Shown: piece by piece, positions 35,744-44,958 of the stretch
Layout of the letters: each line of letters starts with the position of its first letter
How positions within the stretch are numbered: position 1 is the stretch's first letter
Assembly (NCBI RefSeq): GCF_019331795.1
Contig: NZ_JAHPZL010000003.1
Span: forward strand, 367,877-431,876
Source of the DNA: Austwickia sp. TVS 96-490-7B
Lineage (GTDB): Bacteria > Actinomycetota > Actinomycetes > Actinomycetales > Dermatophilaceae
Length of the DNA: 64,000 nucleotides
Reading direction: 5' to 3'
Program-made: the position numbers and the translations under genes
The notes under the pieces: model-generated
The model's database searches: none
Told to the model about the DNA's origin: nothing
Seen by the model: only the letters and a program-made list of their open reading frames with translations

Positions 35744-36799
35744 TCAGAAGCCGTATTTGTCGACGTCGTCCTTGGTCGCAGAGAGCGCAGCGTCAGCGAG
35801 GAAGACCTTGGGGTTGGTCTTGCTCTGGGTGAGCTTTCCGTAGCCCTCAATGCCCAAGTCGGTGCCATCGGTGAGGGATTTGCCGTCAGCGAGGAGCTTG
35901 GCGGCTTTCATGACGGCGTGGCCAGCTTTGGCTGGGTCCCAGAAGTAGATCGCATCGATGGATCCGTCGCTGAGGAACTGTTTGGTCTCGCTGGGCACTC
36001 CGGTGCCATGGACGCAGGTGTCGTTTTGCAGGCCGGCCTCTTTGATGGCGCGGGCAATGCCTGGGGCGTCTTGGCTGGAAGCGCCAAAGAAGCCTTTCAG
36101 TTTGGGGTTGGCTTGGAGCAGTTGCTTGGCTTTGGTGTACGCCGTGTCGGCATTGTCCATGCTTTCCACTGGGTCAGAGATGCGGTGCATTTTGGGGAAG
36201 GTGGCTTTCTGCTCTTCCAGTCCAGCGTTGGCCCAGGCCATGTGCGTGGTGGCGGTGAGCTTGCCCACGAACTGGACGTAGTCACCCTCGCCTTTCATGC
36301 AACCGCCCAAGCCCGTCATGATCTTCTTGCCGTAACTGGCATTGTCAAAAGCTTCAATGTCCGCATCCGGGCTGGTCAGCTGGGGCGCTTCGTGGGTGAC
36401 GACTTTGATTCCGGCACTCTTGGCTTGCGCGACCACCGCGTCGACCGCACCAGGATCAGAGGGAACGATGCCCATCCCGGCAGGTTTTTGGGCGATGAGC
36501 CCTTGGATGATCGAGACCTGCTGTTCCGGACTATCCGTAGCTGGTCCAGCTTGGACTGCCTGAGCACCGGATTCCTTAGCGAACTCGTCGACACCAACTT
36601 TCATCCGGTCGAACCACGCGATCCCGGTGAGCTTGACGACGTTCACGTAGGCCCCGGCGCGAACCGAGGCGCCTGCGCCGTCAGTGCTGCCGGTGCTGCC
36701 ACCCTGAGAACCTCCTGCTTTGCCGGAGTCCACCGTGCCGCAGGAGGCAAGGGCTAGGGTGACGGCCGTCGCGAGTGCGAGGGTGCGTGAAAGGCGCAT
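35744..36799 (-). CDS. Sugar-binding lipoprotein of the ABC importer
   Basis: The 351-residue protein starts MRLSRTLALATAVTLALASC, a lipoprotein signal with lipobox LASC; a Gly/Ser linker follows. The periplasmic-binding-protein type 1 fold shows in IIQGLIAQKPAGMGIVPSDP and LKGFFGASSQDAPGIARAIKEAG, as in RbsB and AI-2 or rhamnose binding proteins. The start at 36799 has AAAGGAGAGG upstream. It is the first gene of the five-gene sugar operon. Its promoter region contains the palindrome at 36853-36870. Confidence 0.92.
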   Translation of the reverse strand: MRLSRTLALATAVTLALASCGTVDSGKAGGSQGGSTGSTDGAGASVRAGAYVNVVKLTGIAWFDRMKVGVDEFAKESGAQAVQAGPATDSPEQQVSIIQGLIAQKPAGMGIVPSDPGAVDAVVAQAKSAGIKVVTHEAPQLTSPDADIEAFDNASYGKKIMTGLGGCMKGEGDYVQFVGKLTATTHMAWANAGLEEQKATFPKMHRISDPVESMDNADTAYTKAKQLLQANPKLKGFFGASSQDAPGIARAIKEAGLQNDTCVHGTGVPSETKQFLSDGSIDAIYFWDPAKAGHAVMKAAKLLADGKSLTDGTDLGIEGYGKLTQSKTNPKVFLADAALSATKDDVDKYGF

Positions 36800-36852
36800 T
36801 TTTCCTCTCCTTTGAGAACTCAGCGCCGGCTGTGCACGGCTTGAGGTTGGCG

Positions 36853-36870
36853 TTGCACGAATTCGTGCAA
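36853..36870. promoter_or_regulatory. Operator 1 of the sugar operon (DeoR site)
   Basis: TTGCACGAATTCGTGCAA is a perfect 18-bp palindrome, 54 bp upstream of the lipoprotein start. Its core TGCACG-N4-CGTGCA occurs again at 36974, and a half-site TGCACG lies at 36833-36838. I infer that the divergent DeoR protein binds here. Confidence 0.75.
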
Positions 36871-36973
36871 GCGCCATTAAGGTCTCGCACCCGCGAAGAG
36901 CTGTCAAGAGGCAATTGAATAGCCTTGTGTCAGAGACACGCTCACCGGTCGTTGCGTCGGTGAGTCACAAAAA

Positions 36974-36989
36974 TGCACGATTGCGTGCA
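36974..36989. promoter_or_regulatory. Operator 2, near the DeoR gene
   Basis: TGCACGATTGCGTGCA has the same 6-bp arms and 4-bp centre as operator 1, 77 bp before the deoR-like start. Centre-to-centre spacing between the two operators is about 120 bp, so looping or separate control of the two divergent promoters is possible. Confidence 0.72.
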
Positions 36990-37065
36990 GAGCAGTGCCC
37001 CGCCGCACCCCCGTACCCTTCGTCGTACCCTCGGGCCGGCACGGACCCGCACCGGAAAGGTAGGC

Positions 37066-37851
37066 ATGCGACTCAACGATCGACAACGGGTGATCCTCAG
37101 CCGACTCCACTCCGGCGACTACGTCGAGGTCAAAGACCTCGCCGATGCCCTTGACGTCGATGTTTCCACCATCCGCCGTGACCTGCAGACCCTCACCAAA
37201 TCCGGACTCGTCGAACGCCTCCACGGTGGCGTGCGCATCCGGCACGACGACGAAGGCACTCGACAGAACGCTTCCCGAGTACGACGCGAACACCTGGCCA
37301 TTGCCGCCGCGGCCCGCCGCACCCTGCGCAACGGGCACAGTATCGGCCTGAGCAGCGGACCGATCAGCGAACAACTCGTTCCACTGCTCTTCGACCTCGA
37401 CGAACTCACTATCGTCACCCACGACCTGCGCGCTGCTGACGCATTGAGTCGTCACGCTCAATTCCGGGTCTTCGTTGCTGGTGGTGAACTGCGTGACGGC
37501 ACTGGGCAGGCCACCACCTCCGGCCCAGACACCGCCGCCTATTTAGAGAACCACCCCACTGACTGGGCCTTCCTCGAAGTCGATGGCGTCCACCCCTTCG
37601 CCGGGCTGACCACTTCAGCCCCGTGGCGGGTCTCCGCGCATCGGGCTCTTCTCGCCGCTGGACGACGTCGATGCGTCCTGGCCTCCAGCCGGGTGTTCGG
37701 GGTCCGATGCGTGGGCTATGTCGCTGAGGTCGATGCCGCCGACATCGTCATCACTGATGAACACCTCGACGACGAAGACCTGCCCCCCTTCCACGGCAAA
37801 GTCGTCCGCGCCGCCCTCGACCCCAGCGAAGACTGGCGCCCTCGCACCTGA
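37066..37851 (+). CDS. DeoR-family transcriptional regulator
   Basis: This 261-residue repressor has an N-terminal winged helix-turn-helix with the DeoR signature (YVEVKDLADALDVDVSTIRRDLQTL, then LVERLHGGV, residues about 19-57). The C-terminal sugar-phosphate sensor domain includes IGLSSGPISEQL and TIVTHDLRAADAL. The start has GGAAAGG upstream. It is divergent from the sugar importer and kinase operon, and two identical-core palindromes lie between them. It probably represses the operon until a phosphorylated sugar appears. Confidence 0.9.
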   Translation: MRLNDRQRVILSRLHSGDYVEVKDLADALDVDVSTIRRDLQTLTKSGLVERLHGGVRIRHDDEGTRQNASRVRREHLAIAAAARRTLRNGHSIGLSSGPISEQLVPLLFDLDELTIVTHDLRAADALSRHAQFRVFVAGGELRDGTGQATTSGPDTAAYLENHPTDWAFLEVDGVHPFAGLTTSAPWRVSAHRALLAAGRRRCVLASSRVFGVRCVGYVAEVDAADIVITDEHLDDEDLPPFHGKVVRAALDPSEDWRPRT

Positions 37852-37899
37852 CCTACACCGCCGCGACGACCACTGACGTACGGCCGACCTCAGGGACGA

Positions 37900-38250
37900 T
37901 CAGCGGAAGGCGTAGGCCACCAACACATTGACCAAAGTCAACGCGAGCGCCAGGTGCAGGAGCATCGGTTTGGGTGCTGCTTTGCGCTGCCCGGCTGCGG
38001 CGACCTCGCAGCAGGCCACGACGCCCAGAGCGATGACGAGTTTCGCCCCGACCCAGGCATGGTCCAGGACCATGACTTTGCCGCCCTCGGCGATCCCCAC
38101 CAAGACGAGTCCCAGGACCAGTTGGATCCGAGCCGCCCACGTCATGAGCGGGTGAGCACGATCGGTCGACAACGACATGATGTAGCCGGCCAGGATGAGC
38201 GCAGCGACGCCAACATGCACGATGCCGAGGGTGGTGAAGACACTGACCAT
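37900..38250 (-). CDS. Hypothetical four-helix membrane protein
   Basis: This protein of about 116 residues has four hydrophobic segments (residues about 5-25, 40-56, 66-86 and 96-114) and no domain I recognise by name. Similar small membrane proteins are common in actinobacteria. ATG at 38250 is chosen; GTG at 38259 is also in frame. It converges on the DeoR gene and is upstream of nothing on its strand, so context gives no clue. Confidence 0.7.
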   Translation of the reverse strand: MVSVFTTLGIVHVGVAALILAGYIMSLSTDRAHPLMTWAARIQLVLGLVLVGIAEGGKVMVLDHAWVGAKLVIALGVVACCEVAAAGQRKAAPKPMLLHLALALTLVNVLVAYAFR

Positions 38251-38322
38251 GGGGACCACCCTATGCGTCAGGTGGAGTTCAGGCAGAGTGGTGGGTCCGT
38301 CCAGGCCCCCTCTCGGGGCTGG

Positions 38323-39006
38323 TCACAGCAGATGTCGGTGCATCGCCCAGGCGGTCAGTTCGTGCCGATTGGACAGTTGAAGTTTGCGCAGGACGTTGCT
38401 CACGTGGGTCTCGACCGTCTTGACCGAGATGAACAGCTCTTTGGCAGCTTCCTTGTATTGATATCCGCGAGCGATGAGTCGCATCACTTCACGTTCGCGG
38501 GCGGATAACCGATCCAATTCTTCGTCGACCTCAGCGATTTCTCCAGCAGTGGCTCCGAAAGCGTCCAAGACAAAACCGGCCAGCCGGGGGCTGAACACCG
38601 CATCGCCGTCAGCAACCCGACGTATCGCAGTGACTAAATCGGTCGGCGAAATGGTCTTGGTGACATATCCGCGTGCTCCGGCTCGGATGACTGCCAGGAC
38701 ATCCTCGGCGGCGTCAGAGACCGACAGCGCCAGGAAACGGATCGGAAGTCCGGTGGCGGTGTGCACCTGACGGCAGGCCATGATCACGTCAGCCCCGCCG
38801 CGACCGTTCCCACCCGGAAGATGTACGTCGAGTAAGACCACGTCAGGGCATTCCTGGGTGATGACTCGAACCGCTGATTCCACGTCGGAGCCTTCGCCGA
38901 CAATGACCATGTGATCGGTGAGATCGGTCAATTCGCTTTTGACTCCACTGCGAAACAGCCGGTGGTCGTCGACGACAACGAGTCGGATGGGGCTGTCGGC
39001 ATTCAT
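38323..39006 (-). CDS. NarL/LuxR-family response regulator
   Basis: The 227-residue regulator has a receiver domain (VVDDHRLFRSGVKSEL; phosphoacceptor Asp in VVLLDVHLPGGNG; LALSVSDAAEDV; Lys in YVTKTISP) and a LuxR-type DNA-binding domain (LSAREREVMRLIARGYQYKE ... VKTVETHVSNVLRKLQL). It overlaps the end of the sensor kinase by 4 bp and should be its partner. Because a PspC-type protein is divergent from the pair, I infer a role in envelope stress. Confidence 0.94.
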   Translation of the reverse strand: MNADSPIRLVVVDDHRLFRSGVKSELTDLTDHMVIVGEGSDVESAVRVITQECPDVVLLDVHLPGGNGRGGADVIMACRQVHTATGLPIRFLALSVSDAAEDVLAVIRAGARGYVTKTISPTDLVTAIRRVADGDAVFSPRLAGFVLDAFGATAGEIAEVDEELDRLSAREREVMRLIARGYQYKEAAKELFISVKTVETHVSNVLRKLQLSNRHELTAWAMHRHLL

Positions 39007-40296
39007 GGTTCCTCCGAGAGGCGTCCCGAGCTGTCCGGGATGGGGCGGGTGTCTGGCACGGGGAGGGACAGGGCGACTTCGGTGCCGTGGTCGAGGCGGC
39101 GCAGCTGGGCAGTCCCCCCGTGGCGGGCCATCCGTCCCACAATGGACTCTCGGACGCCGAGGCGATCCTCGGGGATGTCGTCGAGGTCGAAGCCTGGCCC
39201 ACGGTCCCGGACGAAAGCATCCACCGACGCTGGCCCGACCTCCACATAGGCAGATACCGGAGGTGTCCCGTGCCGGACAGCGTTGAGAAGTGCCTCTCGC
39301 AACGCGCTGACCAGCGCTGCTGTGCTGTCGTCGAGAGGTCGGTCACCTGTGACCACCAGGTCGATGGGGATCCCATGTTGGTCCTCGACGTCCACGGCGG
39401 CGGTGGCGACCGCGGCGGCGACGCTATCTCGGGAAGGCCGCTCACCGCCGTACAACCAGCTGCGCAGCTCACGTTCCTGGGCGCGGGCTAAGTGGGCGAC
39501 GCGCGTCACGTCGTCAGTGCGTTGGATCAGGGCCAGAGTTTGCAGGACCGAGTCGTGCAGATGGGCTGCGATGTCGGCCCGTTCGGTAGCTCGGATCCGA
39601 CTGTATTTGTTCTGCTCGGAGCCGTTGCCGGAAACGCACCGCCCAGGGCGCCATCACGATGCCCAACCCAGCCAGGACCACCAAGGTCGCCATCAGCACC
39701 CTGCCCAGATATTCCAGGTCGCTGCTGCGAGTGATGAGAATGGCAACGCCGATCACCGTGAGCAAGGCCCCGATGACTACCCGGATCAACCCAGAACGCC
39801 CCTCGTCGACCCCCAGCCAATGTCGACGGTCTTCGACGTCTAAGAACGACCAAGCCAGCACGGCGCCTGCGAGCAGCACGGAGATCGCCACCACTGTCGT
39901 CCAGGAGATCCGGCCCCCAAGTAAACCTGTGGTCACCGACCCCGATACCGACACCAGCACTGCCCCAGCCAGTACCCATCGCCACAACGGCACCGCACGC
40001 AAGGCCCGATCACTCAACGACATCTGATCGGCCGAGTCGTCCTGTCCGTCCCGCAGCGGAGCCGCGCTCGGTGTCATCACCCAACACAGCAGGTACGCCG
40101 GTAATCCCACTCCTAGGAACATGGTCACCAGGACGAAGGTCCACCGCACCCACGACGTACGAATCCCCACATGATCGGCCAACCCAGCAGCCACCCCGAC
40201 CAGGACCCGGCCACGGGCAGGACGACGCATCCGGCGGACCCGAGGTGACGAGGACTCCCCACAGCTCGGGTCGGGGGACGTCGCAGCGTTGATCAC
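39003..40296 (-). pseudogene. PspC-domain sensor histidine kinase, frameshifted in this sequence
   Basis: The N-terminal part (from GTG 40296; an upstream ATG at 40368 is possible) has the PspC domain RRPARGRVLVGVAAGLADHVGI and five or so membrane helices. Near 39615-39621 (CTCGGAG on the plus strand) the frame breaks. A frame one base away continues with RIRATERADIAAHLHDSVLQ, the HisKA_3 H box, and then LREALLNAVRHG (N box) and DRGPGFDLDDIPEDRLG (G box) to the end at 39003. Deleting one C in that run would rejoin everything into a normal kinase. So either this is a sequencing error or the kinase is newly inactivated. The partner regulator is intact. Confidence 0.85.
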
Positions 40297-40422
40297 GCAT
40301 CCATCCTGACTCAGTTCTGAGGAGCCACGCGGTGTCGACGGGGAGGTTTCGGGGATACTCAGGGGCATTCTCCGGGGTGTACCTGACAGCGAGTGACCCT
40401 CCTGGCAGGCCACGATGAGGAT

Positions 40423-41562
40423 ATGGCTGATGGATCGCTACTTGACGGATTGTCACAGTTCGGCCGGAGAACCGGGGTGGTGCGCTGGCGTGATGACAGA
40501 TGGATCGCTGGTGTCGCCCGCGGCATTGCGGCCCGATGGGACATCGACCCGGTCCTGCTGCGGATCGCGTTGATCTTGACCGCCTTTGTCGGCGGGCTGG
40601 GCGTCGCGATGTATCTGCTGGGGTGGTTGGTGCTGCCAGACGAAGACGGCAACATCCCGCTGGTCAGAGCCTTCCGGGAGCATCACGGCATCCCGATGGT
40701 CGTCGTGGCCCTGATCATCTCAGCCATGGTGATCGTCGGGACCCCCGCGGACCAGGCTGCCGGAGCCCTCATCCTGCTGGGCGCTTTCACCCTGTGGTTG
40801 CTGTGGCAACGCACCGACCGATCCCCCTCCGCGCCGCTCTCCTCACCGCAGGTAGAGGACGTGATCCCGCCGCGGATGAGCTCACCCCATGACGTCACGC
40901 TGCTCTCACCCCCTGTCCCACCCGCAGCTCTGCGTCCACCACAACCCCGACGACGTCACCCCGGATGGCACTGGTGGTTGATCATCCTCGGACTAGCACT
41001 TCTCGTCTGGCCAGTCACCTGGTTGATCTCCCGACAGGTCGGCACCACCGCCAACGTCGCTCACGTCATCGCCAGCGCTGTCACCTGCATCGTGTTAGGT
41101 ACGGCGGTCACTGTGCAAGGGGCTCGCGGCTACCGCACCTTGGGCACCGGCACTTTCACCGCGCTCCTCGCAGTAGGTGCTCTGTGCACCCCGGCTGGCC
41201 TGGACGGGATTCCCCGCGACGGGCTCTCGGTGGGAGTCCGCCACTGGACTCCCACCGTCGCCACTGAACTCCAAGACCACTATCAACTCACCGTCGGCGA
41301 CGGCCAGATCGACCTGAGCGCCCTCTCCCGCACTGACCTCGCCGGTCGGAGCATTCGCGCCGACGTGGGCGTCGGACGGCTTCAGGTGCGCATCCCCGCC
41401 GACGTACCAGTCAACGTGATCCCCCGGGTCCGCGCCGGACAGATCATCCTGCGAGGCACCCCAGACGGGGAGCCGGTGAACCACAGCGACGACCAGACGG
41501 CACTCCGACTCGTCGCTGAGGTCACCGCCGGTGACATCGAGATTGAAAGGACCCCCCGATGA
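40423..41562 (+). CDS. PspC-domain membrane protein
   Basis: The 379-residue protein starts with a PspC domain (WRDDRWIAGVARGIAARWDIDPVLLRIAL, then GVAMYLLGWLVLPDE). Further membrane helices follow, and then a C-terminal extracytoplasmic beta domain (LTVGDGQIDLSALS ... GVGRLQVRIPADVPV) similar to the LiaF/DUF2154-type fold. It is divergent from a PspC-kinase/NarL pair, a standard actinobacterial arrangement for envelope stress. It overlaps the next small gene by 4 bp (ATGA). Confidence 0.85.
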   Translation: MADGSLLDGLSQFGRRTGVVRWRDDRWIAGVARGIAARWDIDPVLLRIALILTAFVGGLGVAMYLLGWLVLPDEDGNIPLVRAFREHHGIPMVVVALIISAMVIVGTPADQAAGALILLGAFTLWLLWQRTDRSPSAPLSSPQVEDVIPPRMSSPHDVTLLSPPVPPAALRPPQPRRRHPGWHWWLIILGLALLVWPVTWLISRQVGTTANVAHVIASAVTCIVLGTAVTVQGARGYRTLGTGTFTALLAVGALCTPAGLDGIPRDGLSVGVRHWTPTVATELQDHYQLTVGDGQIDLSALSRTDLAGRSIRADVGVGRLQVRIPADVPVNVIPRVRAGQIILRGTPDGEPVNHSDDQTALRLVAEVTAGDIEIERTPR

Positions 41563-41816
41563 CCAACGCCCACCCCGAGGACTCACTCGCACCACACCGC
41601 CACGACACCGATGACACACCCCCCACCCTGGGGGGCCCGCACCTGCCCGCCATCGCCGCCGGAGTCTTCGCCGTACTCAGCGGCATCGTGGTGCTCTGGC
41701 AAGGCGTCACCGGTCAGATCTGGAATTGGGCGAGCTACCTGCCCGCACTGATCGCCGTGATCGGCATCATGATGATCCTCACCGGAATCTGGGGGATGCT
41801 ACGGCGACACCAGTGA
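41559..41816 (+). CDS. Small two-helix membrane protein
   Basis: An 85-residue protein with a hydrophilic N-terminus and two hydrophobic segments (about 26-46 and 54-78). It is translationally coupled to the PspC gene by an ATGA overlap, so it probably works with it. No family recognised. Confidence 0.75.
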   Translation: MTNAHPEDSLAPHRHDTDDTPPTLGGPHLPAIAAGVFAVLSGIVVLWQGVTGQIWNWASYLPALIAVIGIMMILTGIWGMLRRHQ

Positions 41817-41838
41817 CCAGCCACACCGTGCCGCCCTC

Positions 41839-42651
41839 TCAATCCAAAACCCCCAACGCCCGGAGCTGATCCATCGGACCAGGCGCCCAATCCCACCGGT
41901 CCGCCCGCTCGACCGGCACCCACGCCGACTCCGACGTTGTCCCCCCGAGGTCACGCACCTCCACCGCAGTCGGCGTCTCACATCGACCCCGATACACCAA
42001 CCGGAGAGCGTGGAAATCTTCCAATGTCCCATCCGGCGCACGCCCCACCCAGCGGGCACTCTGCACAAAACCCAATTCGCCGATCGTGACATCCTGACCG
42101 GTCTCCTCGTCGGTTTCCCGACGCGCCGCCTGCGCCGGCTGCTCCCGCAGATCAACCCCGCCGCCGGGCAGCCCCCACGACCCAGACCAGCGCACCACCA
42201 CCCCGGAATACCGGGTCGCCAACACACACTCACCCCCCGGACCGGGCACCCCCGTGGAATCCACGGTGCCCACCGGAACCTTCGCCACCACCAGTGCCGC
42301 CGCCGACACTCGCAACCGCCGTACCGGGCGCTCCCCCGGAGCCACCTCTAACTCCGGATCCGTGGGGACCACGGTCTCGTCCCCAGGAAGCACCAACGGC
42401 ACATCACTGAACAGCACCTGCGGGGGCGCGCACGGCGACGCCGACCGCACCGCGAAGGTCACCACGATCGACCCTCGCTCCCGCACCGCCCGCAGCGGCC
42501 GTTCCACCCGCCACCCAGCTCGGGTCAACAGATCGACCGGGTCGTGTCCATGCCCTAGCGGGGCGCTCGCCACGAGGGTGTCCCCCGCCACCGCTTCGAT
42601 CAACACCGGATACGTCGGAATCCCCGTACGGACGGGGGCAATCGCCCTCAC
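41839..42651 (-). CDS. Nudix hydrolase
   Basis: This 270-residue protein carries a perfect Nudix box, GGGVDLREQPAQAARRETDE followed by ETGQDV (Gx5Ex7REUxEExGU), about residues 175-200. The N-terminal 130 residues are not part of the Nudix core and I cannot assign them. Nudix enzymes hydrolyse nucleoside diphosphates linked to another group; the substrate here is unknown. It overlaps the end of the glycosyltransferase gene by 4 bp, so the two are one operon. Confidence 0.88.
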   Translation of the reverse strand: MRAIAPVRTGIPTYPVLIEAVAGDTLVASAPLGHGHDPVDLLTRAGWRVERPLRAVRERGSIVVTFAVRSASPCAPPQVLFSDVPLVLPGDETVVPTDPELEVAPGERPVRRLRVSAAALVVAKVPVGTVDSTGVPGPGGECVLATRYSGVVVRWSGSWGLPGGGVDLREQPAQAARRETDEETGQDVTIGELGFVQSARWVGRAPDGTLEDFHALRLVYRGRCETPTAVEVRDLGGTTSESAWVPVERADRWDWAPGPMDQLRALGVLD

Positions 42652-43811
42652 CGACCGGCCAGAGTCAAACCACGCAGCGCTGCCGCCCGCCGATATTCAG
42701 CGAGCGTGAGCTCCACGACGTTCGACCAGTCCTGCACCGGCGGGGTCGACATGTTGTACCGCCACATGCGTTCCCGAAGGTCATGGTCGGTCAGCAATTC
42801 AGTCATAGCGCTGACCATGCCCTTGTCATCGTCAGCGAGGTAACCATTGACCCCGCTGTCAATGAACTCCACACATCCGCTGGTGGCACGGGCCACCACC
42901 GGTAGCCCGACACATCTCGCCTCCAAAGCGGCAATCCCGAAAGACTCCAACTTGGCCGGCGAGACATACACATGGCTGCGCCGATACAACGTCAGCAACT
43001 CGGGCCGAGACACCCGCCCCGGCATATCAACCCAGTCAGCCATGCCGTGGCGTTGCACATAGGCCCGGGCCAGCACGCCCTGGCGTCCCTCGCCGAGGAT
43101 CGTCAGCCGGAAAGGCACCTCTGGGATGCGCTGGCGGACCTGACGCATCGCCGCTAACAGCGGCAACGGACGTTTCCGGTTGGCCAACCGCATCGCGGTC
43201 ACCACCTGAAGTTCCCCGTCACGACACGGCGGATCGACCGCCTCATGCTCCTCAGCCAGTCCCCACCACGTCGCTGCATCAATGCCATTGGGCAGCACAT
43301 GGCAGGTGCCCCACCGGCCCAACGCCCGTTGCACTGGTTGCGAAGCCACCGCAGACACGGCGTTCATCGCCACCCCAGAACGAGCCCACAACCGAGCGAT
43401 CTGGCTGAGGTGAAACAGTGGCTCTGCCGGACCAAGCATGCAATGCCAGGTCATCGACACCGGAAGCCCCAGCTGCAGAGCGACCCGGGTGCAATCGACC
43501 GTGAACGGGCTGGTGATGCCCATATGCACGTGCGCCACGTCAAACCCACCCGCAGCCAGACGCCGCTTCAACTCAGAGGCCGCTAACGGATTCGCCGGAA
43601 TTCGACCGGGCAGAGGAATGCCCATCCGGTGAATCGGCAAACCGTCGACCACCTGGACCTGGCCGCCATGTTCGTCATTCTCCCCGAGAGTGGCCGTGAA
43701 AACCTCTACCTCATGACCGGCCGCCAACAAGTGATAGGCCAGGTCACGGACCTGCACCTCGATCCCCCCTAGGCGGGGCAGATAGCAGTCAGAGAGGAGG
43801 GCAATCTTCAC
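42648..43811 (-). CDS. Glycosyltransferase, GT4 family
   Basis: This roughly 387-residue enzyme begins VKIALLSDCYLPRLGGIEVQ, the typical GT4 N-terminus. It has HVHMGITSPF, the donor-binding region LEARCVGLPVVARATSG and the E(x7)E element in KLESFGIAALEA. It should transfer a sugar from a nucleotide or lipid donor, perhaps in lipid or cell-wall glycan assembly. GTG at 43811 is chosen; TTG at 43820 is in frame. Confidence 0.88.
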   Translation of the reverse strand: MKIALLSDCYLPRLGGIEVQVRDLAYHLLAAGHEVEVFTATLGENDEHGGQVQVVDGLPIHRMGIPLPGRIPANPLAASELKRRLAAGGFDVAHVHMGITSPFTVDCTRVALQLGLPVSMTWHCMLGPAEPLFHLSQIARLWARSGVAMNAVSAVASQPVQRALGRWGTCHVLPNGIDAATWWGLAEEHEAVDPPCRDGELQVVTAMRLANRKRPLPLLAAMRQVRQRIPEVPFRLTILGEGRQGVLARAYVQRHGMADWVDMPGRVSRPELLTLYRRSHVYVSPAKLESFGIAALEARCVGLPVVARATSGCVEFIDSGVNGYLADDDKGMVSAMTELLTDHDLRERMWRYNMSTPPVQDWSNVVELTLAEYRRAAALRGLTLAGR

Positions 43812-43993
43812 AATGCCCAAGGATCACACATCCGCGACCCGAAGACGTACGCGCCACCGACGTACCGGACCTTTAAAGGTCCTTCACGGGAAGTTGCCAG
43901 AAACACCTCCCGCGCTGGTCAACACACCTATCAGGAGCGACACCTGCCACAAAGGGCACGCGCTCGCCGCTCAGATCCGCGATGATCAAGGGC

Positions 43994-44866
43994 ATGAGCC
44001 GCACCATCGTCGCCGTCAACGCCCACCCTGACGATGAGGCCTTGCTGATGTCAGGGACCCTCGCCAAAGCGGCGGCGGCCGGGCATCGGGTGGTGCTGGT
44101 GGTGGCGACCGATGGCGACCTGGGGATGACCTCAGCGGAGTTCCGCTCGGCGAACGGTCCGGCTTTAGCTGATCGGCGTCTCACCGAATTGCAGGCCAGC
44201 GCAGAGGCGCTCGGTGCCGCCCGGGTGGACTATCTCGGGTATGGCGATTCCGGGATGGACGGGCCGATCCCCCCGGACATCAACGGGCGGACCCGCTTGT
44301 TGCGCGCAGATGTCCACGAAGCAGCTGAGCGGTTGGCGACCATCTTGCGGGCCGAGCAGGCTGATGTGCTCATCGGGTACGACGCGAACGGCGGCTATGG
44401 GCACCGCGATCACGTACGCGTCCACGAGATGGCCCGGTTAGCGGCAGCGGCTGCGGGGACGCCGTGGCTGTTGGAAGCGACAATCCCGCGTGACCTGCTC
44501 GCCCGCACCGTAGAAATCGTGGCGAAGGTCTACCGATTCCCGCCGTCATTTGATGTGACGTCTTTCCGGCGCGCCTTCTCTTCGGCGGAACAGATCACCC
44601 ATCGAGTCCGGGTGGGCAGGTGTGTGGCGGCTAAGCGGGCGTCCATGGCGGCGCACCGATCCCAGGCCGCCGCTGACGGTGGGGCAGATCGCACCTTAGC
44701 GATGTTCCTCCGCCTGCCAGACCCCATCTTCGGATGGGTTTTCGGACGGGAATGGTACGTCGACGCCACTGGATTCGCGCCCGGCGAAGTGGTCCCGCCG
44801 CGCCGTGACCGGTGCAGCCAGGGCCGGGCGGGTAATCTCGTCCCTGATGTCTTCGCGGACCGGTGA
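43994..44866 (+). CDS. PIG-L family N-acetylglucosaminyl deacetylase
   Basis: The roughly 290-residue enzyme has the metal motif NAHPDDEALLMSGTLAKA near the N-terminus and the second metal His pair in GYGHRDHVRVHEMARLA, as in MshB and related zinc deacetylases. ATGs at 43982 and 43994 are in frame; I chose the second because homologues begin close to the HPDDE motif. It deacetylates an N-acetylated amino sugar or similar substrate; whether it is MshB itself (mycothiol) is not clear. It is followed by a flippase-like membrane protein. Confidence 0.85.
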   Translation: MSRTIVAVNAHPDDEALLMSGTLAKAAAAGHRVVLVVATDGDLGMTSAEFRSANGPALADRRLTELQASAEALGAARVDYLGYGDSGMDGPIPPDINGRTRLLRADVHEAAERLATILRAEQADVLIGYDANGGYGHRDHVRVHEMARLAAAAAGTPWLLEATIPRDLLARTVEIVAKVYRFPPSFDVTSFRRAFSSAEQITHRVRVGRCVAAKRASMAAHRSQAAADGGADRTLAMFLRLPDPIFGWVFGREWYVDATGFAPGEVVPPRRDRCSQGRAGNLVPDVFADR

Positions 44867-44958
44867 GGTCTCGGCCTCAACCTCCGCGCCGGGGGAACAC
44901 ACGAGACGCGCTGACCGTTTCCTGCCCGACCACCGACCCACACCAGATCGGGGAACAC

